Part shown: piece by piece, positions 63,629-64,000 of the stretch
How the letters are laid out: each line of letters starts with the position of its first letter
Numbering within the stretch: position 1 is the first letter of the stretch
Source: Anaerolineaceae bacterium
GTDB taxonomy: Bacteria > Chloroflexota > Anaerolineae > Anaerolineales > Anaerolineaceae
Reading direction: 5' to 3'
DNA length: 64,000 nucleotides
Assembly (NCBI GenBank): GCA_016841525.1
Contig: JAENYZ010000004.1
Coordinates: 124,001-188,000, forward strand
Made by a program: the position numbers and the translations under genes
The notes under the pieces: generated by a model
Seen by the model: only the letters and a program-made list of their open reading frames with translations
Databases searched by the model: none
Told to the model about the DNA's origin: nothing

Positions 63629-64000
63629 TATAAACCTCCAATTGATTATTTATTTTCTTTCTATCATCAATTTTACCAAAGGCTAAACACATCTCAAAAT
63701 GCAATAAAATTCTCATCCTGGTAAATTTATTCCCAAATCTAATATGATGTTGTTATCTAACAATAACAGGTTATTCGCCTTCCTTGACATTTTTCACTGC
63801 GATAGTAGAATTCAACCCTTGGATATTGGCTGAAATAATGAATGATGCATCTAAATTCAACATGAAGATAATCCCTTAAACACATTTTTGGACCTGTTTC
63901 AAAGGGTTTTTTTGATGAAAATTTCAGAAAAATTCAACAAAATGAATGAATTTCTGGTAATATCAAAGGTGTAATTAACAATTAAATGTTTTAATGATTA

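Overview
The window most likely comes from an uncultured Chloroflexota bacterium of the class Anaerolineae. This is inferred from content: lipoproteins carrying NBR1-like Ig domains, several exported polymorphic repeat proteins with a choice-of-anchor Q domain and a short hydrophobic LPLILR-type C-terminus, a purine-nucleoside (BMP-type) ABC importer, and scattered housekeeping genes outside their classical operons. No rRNA, CRISPR array, transposase or integrase was seen. One tRNA gene, tRNA-Leu(UAA), is present.

Layout. 1-2.2 kb: the 3' end of a membrane protein gene, a decayed lipoprotein gene and a small acidic tail-anchored protein. 2.4-8.6 kb: an AT-rich surface-modification cluster resembling dltABCD (adenylation enzyme, carrier protein, MBOAT, DltD/AlgX-like protein) with an acetyltransferase gene inserted in it. 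8.7-21.6 kb: polyphosphate kinase, pyrophosphatase, trmD, an MFS carrier, a four-gene nucleoside ABC importer and a cysteine desulfurase-selenophosphate synthetase fusion. 21.7-29.4 kb: an iron/phosphonate-type ABC importer on the minus strand and a NatAB-like exporter with two permeases. 29.6-33.1 kb: three NBR1-Ig lipoproteins. 33.2-38.4 kb: queG, a tRNA-dihydrouridine synthase, rpsO and pnp. 38.8-45.8 kb (minus strand): murE, an AtpZ-like protein, two unknown membrane proteins, a lactate permease and a GH3 glycosidase.

From about 45.9 kb onward the character changes to accessory DNA rich in short palindromic repeats. A 2.48-kb segment holding an adenosine deaminase gene and a dead YdeI-family gene lies between tRNA-Leu(UAA) and a second copy of that tRNA's 3' end. 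It is followed by a ferredoxin-fused dihydroorotate dehydrogenase-like gene and a block of exported proteins (51.3-60.1 kb). Four of these share the same C-terminal tail, and one of the four is broken. The window ends with small stand-alone genes: a YbjQ-like protein, a DUF4287-type protein, an AlkD-like protein and a lipoprotein.

The strongest candidates for something undescribed are the shared C-terminal tail, which directly follows a domain that carries sorting signals in other lineages, and the Dlt-like operon with an embedded GNAT in a phylum not known to make teichoic acids. Both are inferences from sequence patterns and were not tested by any search.
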